From Massilia sp. UBA2709 (GTDB taxonomy: Bacteria > Pseudomonadota > Gammaproteobacteria > Burkholderiales > Burkholderiaceae_D), in the NCBI GenBank assembly GCA_002354135.1, contig DEKZ01000046.1, positions 1 to 15,640 on the forward strand: a stretch of DNA of 15,640 bases, written 5' to 3'. Below are positions 13,295 through 15,640 of the stretch, piece by piece. Under the pieces are notes generated by a model, which was not told where the DNA came from, made no database searches, and saw only the letters and a program-made list of their open reading frames with translations. Both the position numbers and the translations under genes were made by a program. How positions within the stretch are numbered: position 1 is the stretch's first letter; each line of letters opens with the position of its first letter.

Positions 13295-13687
13295 ATGGCT
13301 GATCCAAAGATGCGTTTCCTGGTTGTTGACGATTTCTCGACGATGCGACGCATCGTCCGGAACTTGTTGAAAGAACTGGGTTACGCCAACGTCGACGAGG
13401 CCGAAGACGGCGTCATGGCGCTGGCCAAGCTGCGCAGCGAGCAGTTCGACTTCGTCGTCTCGGACTGGAACATGCCCAACATGGACGGGCTGACCATGCT
13501 GCAGAACATCCGTGCCGATCCCGCGCTGGCCAAGCTGCCGGTGCTGATGGTGACCGCGGAAGCGAAGAAGGAAAACATCATCGCCGCAGCCCAGGCGGGC
13601 GCCAGCGGCTACGTGGTCAAGCCGTTCACGGCCGCCACGCTCGACGAGAAGCTGAACAAGATCTTCGAGAAGATGGAAAAGGCCTGA
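13295..13687 (+). CDS. cheY: Chemotaxis response regulator CheY (second copy, motor-binding type)
   Basis: 130 aa receiver that, when phosphorylated, binds the FliM switch. Key residues fall at exactly the E. coli CheY positions: Asp12-Asp13, phospho-acceptor Asp57 (VVSDWNMPNMDG), Thr87 (LMVTAEA), Tyr106 and Lys109 (SGYVVKPF). The N-terminal ADPKMRFLVVDDFSTMRRIVRNLL is almost a signature of enterobacterial-type CheY. GGAG lies before the ATG. It is followed by cheZ after 1 bp, so the signal carrier and its phosphatase are made together. This copy is the better candidate for motor control than the first cheY. Confidence 0.97.
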   Translation: MADPKMRFLVVDDFSTMRRIVRNLLKELGYANVDEAEDGVMALAKLRSEQFDFVVSDWNMPNMDGLTMLQNIRADPALAKLPVLMVTAEAKKENIIAAAQAGASGYVVKPFTAATLDEKLNKIFEKMEKA

Positions 13688-13688
13688 C

Positions 13689-14327
13689 ATGTCAGAGCAG
13701 ACGCAGGATGCGGCAGCATCGCCGGACGAGGTGCTGAGCCGGATCGGCCACATGACGCGCGCGCTGCACGACAGCCTGCGCGGCCTGGGCCTGGACAAGC
13801 TGATCGAGAAGGCCGCCAGCGACATCCCCGATGCGCGCGACCGCCTCGACTACGTGGCGCGCCTGTCGGAGCAGTCCGCCAAGCGCGTGCTCGACGCCAC
13901 CGATGCGGCCGGCCCGCTGCAGGACGGCATCGAAACCCGCAGCGCCGAGCTGCGCGGCCAGTGGCAGGCGCTGCTCGACGCCAAGGCTGAGGGCGAAGGC
14001 GACTGGCGCGCCCTGGCCGAGCGCACCATCGCCTCGCTCGCCGAATCCGAGCGCGCCGCGGCGAGCACCCGCGGCCAGCTGATGGACATCATGATGGCCC
14101 AGGACTTCCAGGACCTGACCGGCCAGGTGATCGGCAAGATCACCTCGATCGCGCAAGACCTGGAAAAGCAGCTGGTGCAGGTGCTGATCGACTTCGCGCC
14201 GAGCGAAATCAAGCGCGAGCTGGACAGCGGCCTGCTGAACGGGCCGCAGATCAAGCCCGAGGGCAATACCGAGGTCGTGGCCGACCAGGGCCAGGTCGAC
14301 GACCTGCTCGACAGCCTGGGGTTCTGA
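13689..14327 (+). CDS. cheZ: Chemotaxis phosphatase CheZ
   Basis: Removes phosphate from CheY-P and so ends the motor signal. 212 aa, the usual length. Long helical hairpin region (about 15-165) with the active-site helix MMAQDFQDLTGQVI (135-148); Asp142 and Gln146 correspond to E. coli Asp143 and Gln147. A flexible segment (about 170-200) leads to the C-terminal CheY-binding peptide VDDLLDSLGF, which is intact. The start ATG is 1 bp after the cheY stop, with AAAGG upstream. A GC hairpin followed by a T-rich stretch comes after its stop codon. Confidence 0.97.
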   Translation: MSEQTQDAAASPDEVLSRIGHMTRALHDSLRGLGLDKLIEKAASDIPDARDRLDYVARLSEQSAKRVLDATDAAGPLQDGIETRSAELRGQWQALLDAKAEGEGDWRALAERTIASLAESERAAASTRGQLMDIMMAQDFQDLTGQVIGKITSIAQDLEKQLVQVLIDFAPSEIKRELDSGLLNGPQIKPEGNTEVVADQGQVDDLLDSLGF

Positions 14328-14334
14328 ACACGGC

Positions 14335-14365
14335 GGCGGCGCTTGCCGCCCCGACGGTTTTATTT
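14335..14365 (+). terminator. Possible intrinsic terminator after cheZ
   Basis: GGCGGC (14335-14340), loop GCTT, then GCCGCC (14345-14350) form a perfect 6 bp stem. A T-rich run TTTTATTT follows after a 7 nt spacer. The distance between stem and T-run is longer than ideal, so termination may be partial or absent. Confidence 0.4.
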
Positions 14366-14378
14366 CGCGCCCCTTTCC

Positions 14379-15584
14379 ATGCACCATAAAAACTATATCG
14401 TTCGCGAACCGCTGCTCGACCCCGCGCAGCGCGTCATCGGCTACGAGCTGCTCTGGCAGCAGGGTGGCCAGCCGGTCCTCGACGCCGACCTCGAAGAGCT
14501 GGTCGGTTTCGTCGCCGAACATGTCCAGCACGAGGAACACGGCTGGCTGTTGCGCGACAAGGTCCTCTTCCTCGACGCCGTGCCCGCCATGCTCTCGACC
14601 GACGCGCTGTTCGCGCTGCCGCCCGAGCGTACCGTGTTGAGCCTGCAGGCGCGCCACCTGATGGACCCGGACGTCCGCGCCGCCGTGCAGGCGGTGCGCG
14701 CCGGCGGCGTCGGCATCTCGCTGCGCGGCCTGGACGTCGGCCACATCACCAAGGCCCTGGCGCCATATGCCTCGCACGTCGAGATGCGCTTTGCCGGCAT
14801 CAACGTGGCCGAGCAGGCGCGCACCTATGCCGCCGCGAAGCAGTCCTCGCTGCGCATGATCGGCCGGCCGGTGAGCAACTGGATCGACTACGACGCCTGC
14901 GCCGCGCTCGGCCTGGAAGCCTTCGTCGGCAAGCTGCACCTGACGCCGCGCCCGGGCAACCCGGTCAAGGGGCTGAATCCGACCCAGACCATCATCCTGC
15001 AGCTGATGCAGATGGTGCAGAACAACGAGGACATTCCCAAGCTCGAGGGCGTGCTCAAGCGCGATCCGGCGCTGACCTACAAACTGCTGCGCAACATCAA
15101 CTCGGCCGGCTTCGGCGCCGGGCGCGAGGTGCAGTCGATCCGCCAGGCGATCGCCCTGATGGGCTATGCGCCGCTCTACCGCTGGCTGACCCTGCTGCTG
15201 GCGAGCGCCAGCACCAGCGGCTATTCGCCGGTGCTGATGGAAACGGCGGTGGTGCGCGGCCGCCTGACCGAGCTGCTCGGCCAGAAGGCCCTGGCGAAGG
15301 GCGAGGGCGAGAACCTGTTCGTCGCCGGCATGTTCTCGCTGCTGGACCGCCTCCTGGGCCTGCCGATGAAGGAAGTGCTCGACACCGTGCCGCTGCCGGC
15401 CGAAGTCGTGCGCGCCCTGCTCACGCGCGACGGGCTCTATGGCCCTTACCTGGCGCTGGCCGAAGCCTGCGAACTGAGCTCGAACCTGGTCGGTTCGCTC
15501 GCCACTGGGCTCGATCTCAGCCCGCTGGAAGTCAACAAGGCGCACCTGTCGGCGCTGGCCTGGGCGCAGGCGGTGACGCAGTAG
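14379..15584 (+). CDS. Degenerate EAL plus HDOD domain protein (YuxH-type)
   Basis: 401 aa from the ATG at 14379. The first half (about 1-190) is an EAL-like fold: NYIVREPLLDPAQRVIGYELLW is the usual opening of YuxH-type proteins. The catalytic signature is lost, with ELL (23-25) in place of EAL, and the later DDFG motif is replaced by LRGLDVG (114-120). Cyclic-di-GMP hydrolysis is therefore unlikely; binding or protein contacts are more probable. The second half (about 200-395) is an HDOD domain (PTQTIILQLMQ, LEGVLKRDPALTYKLLRNINSA, RQAIALMGY). An in-frame TTG at 14343 would add 12 residues, but neither start has a good ribosome site; the ATG was chosen because the protein then opens like its relatives. 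It follows cheZ on the same strand and may tune motility, which is inference. Confidence 0.85.
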   Translation: MHHKNYIVREPLLDPAQRVIGYELLWQQGGQPVLDADLEELVGFVAEHVQHEEHGWLLRDKVLFLDAVPAMLSTDALFALPPERTVLSLQARHLMDPDVRAAVQAVRAGGVGISLRGLDVGHITKALAPYASHVEMRFAGINVAEQARTYAAAKQSSLRMIGRPVSNWIDYDACAALGLEAFVGKLHLTPRPGNPVKGLNPTQTIILQLMQMVQNNEDIPKLEGVLKRDPALTYKLLRNINSAGFGAGREVQSIRQAIALMGYAPLYRWLTLLLASASTSGYSPVLMETAVVRGRLTELLGQKALAKGEGENLFVAGMFSLLDRLLGLPMKEVLDTVPLPAEVVRALLTRDGLYGPYLALAEACELSSNLVGSLATGLDLSPLEVNKAHLSALAWAQAVTQ

Positions 15585-15627
15585 GGTTGGCCCGCTAGTC
15601 TGCCGACATTCGCTGATGCGGCTTGTC

Positions 15628-15640
15628 GTAGGGTGGGCAC
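15628..15640. repeat. Possible edge of a dispersed palindromic repeat
   Basis: The window ends in GTAGGGTGGGCAC, 43 bp after the EAL-HDOD stop codon. From memory, intergenic sequences beginning like this and continuing as an inverted GTGCCCAC arm recur in Oxalobacteraceae genomes. Only half could be visible here, so this stays tentative. Confidence 0.25.

Noticed and set aside
14343..14378. TTG at 14343 as start of the EAL-HDOD gene
   Set aside because: It lies in the loop of the putative cheZ terminator hairpin and adds residues not seen at the start of the family; kept only as an alternative.
13692..15545. 617-codon minus-strand open frame across cheZ and the EAL-HDOD gene
   Set aside because: Shadow of two well-supported plus-strand genes; composition is Gln/Arg/His-rich and it crosses their intergenic gap without any recognisable domain.
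15446..15640. 64-codon minus-strand open frame at the right edge
   Set aside because: It overlaps the 3' end of the EAL-HDOD gene, is Ala/Ser-rich and shows no motif.

Overview
The window reads as chromosomal DNA of a GC-rich, flagellated betaproteobacterium, most likely of the Oxalobacteraceae (Massilia/Telluria/Janthinobacterium type). This rests on the gene order, the codon bias toward G or C in third position, and on flhDC, motAB and a complete che cluster lying together. The genus is an inference. I saw no tRNA, rRNA, CRISPR array, insertion sequence or prophage.

Left part (1-2406, minus strand): tryptophan breakdown. kynU (kynureninase) and kynA (tryptophan 2,3-dioxygenase) form a tight pair with a 7 bp gap. 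After a further 88 bp comes the start of an RBBP9/YdeN-type alpha/beta hydrolase that runs off the window edge. No kynB is visible.

Middle (2407-3086): a 680 bp divergent intergenic region, the most structured non-coding stretch here. It holds three tandem copies of an A/T-tract element followed by a box that fits the flagellar sigma-28 consensus (TAAAGTTT-N11-GCCGATAA), all pointing toward flhDC. A leader of about 270 nt follows, with a long hairpin, a 9 bp direct repeat and a perfect 12 bp palindrome just before flhD.

Right part (3087-15584, plus strand): motility and chemotaxis genes in the order flhD, flhC, membrane-anchored methyltransferase, motA, motB, CheZ-like gene, cheY (first), cheA, cheW, cheR, cheD, cheB, cheY (second), cheZ, degenerate EAL-HDOD gene. 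FlhD4C2 is the master activator of flagellar genes and MotAB is the proton-driven stator. CheA-CheW is the receptor-coupled kinase, CheR/CheB/CheD adapt receptors, and CheY with CheZ carry and quench the motor signal. No receptor (MCP) gene is present, so receptors must be encoded elsewhere.

The main points for a second look are: the triple sigma-28-like array upstream of the master regulator; two CheY genes each beside a CheZ-type phosphatase gene; a shared G-[DE]-I-[DE]-L-F C-terminus on CheD and the CheZ-like protein; the membrane methyltransferase between flhC and motA; a TTG start for motA that restores exact E. coli residue numbering; and a patch of unusual codons at the P4-P5 junction of cheA.
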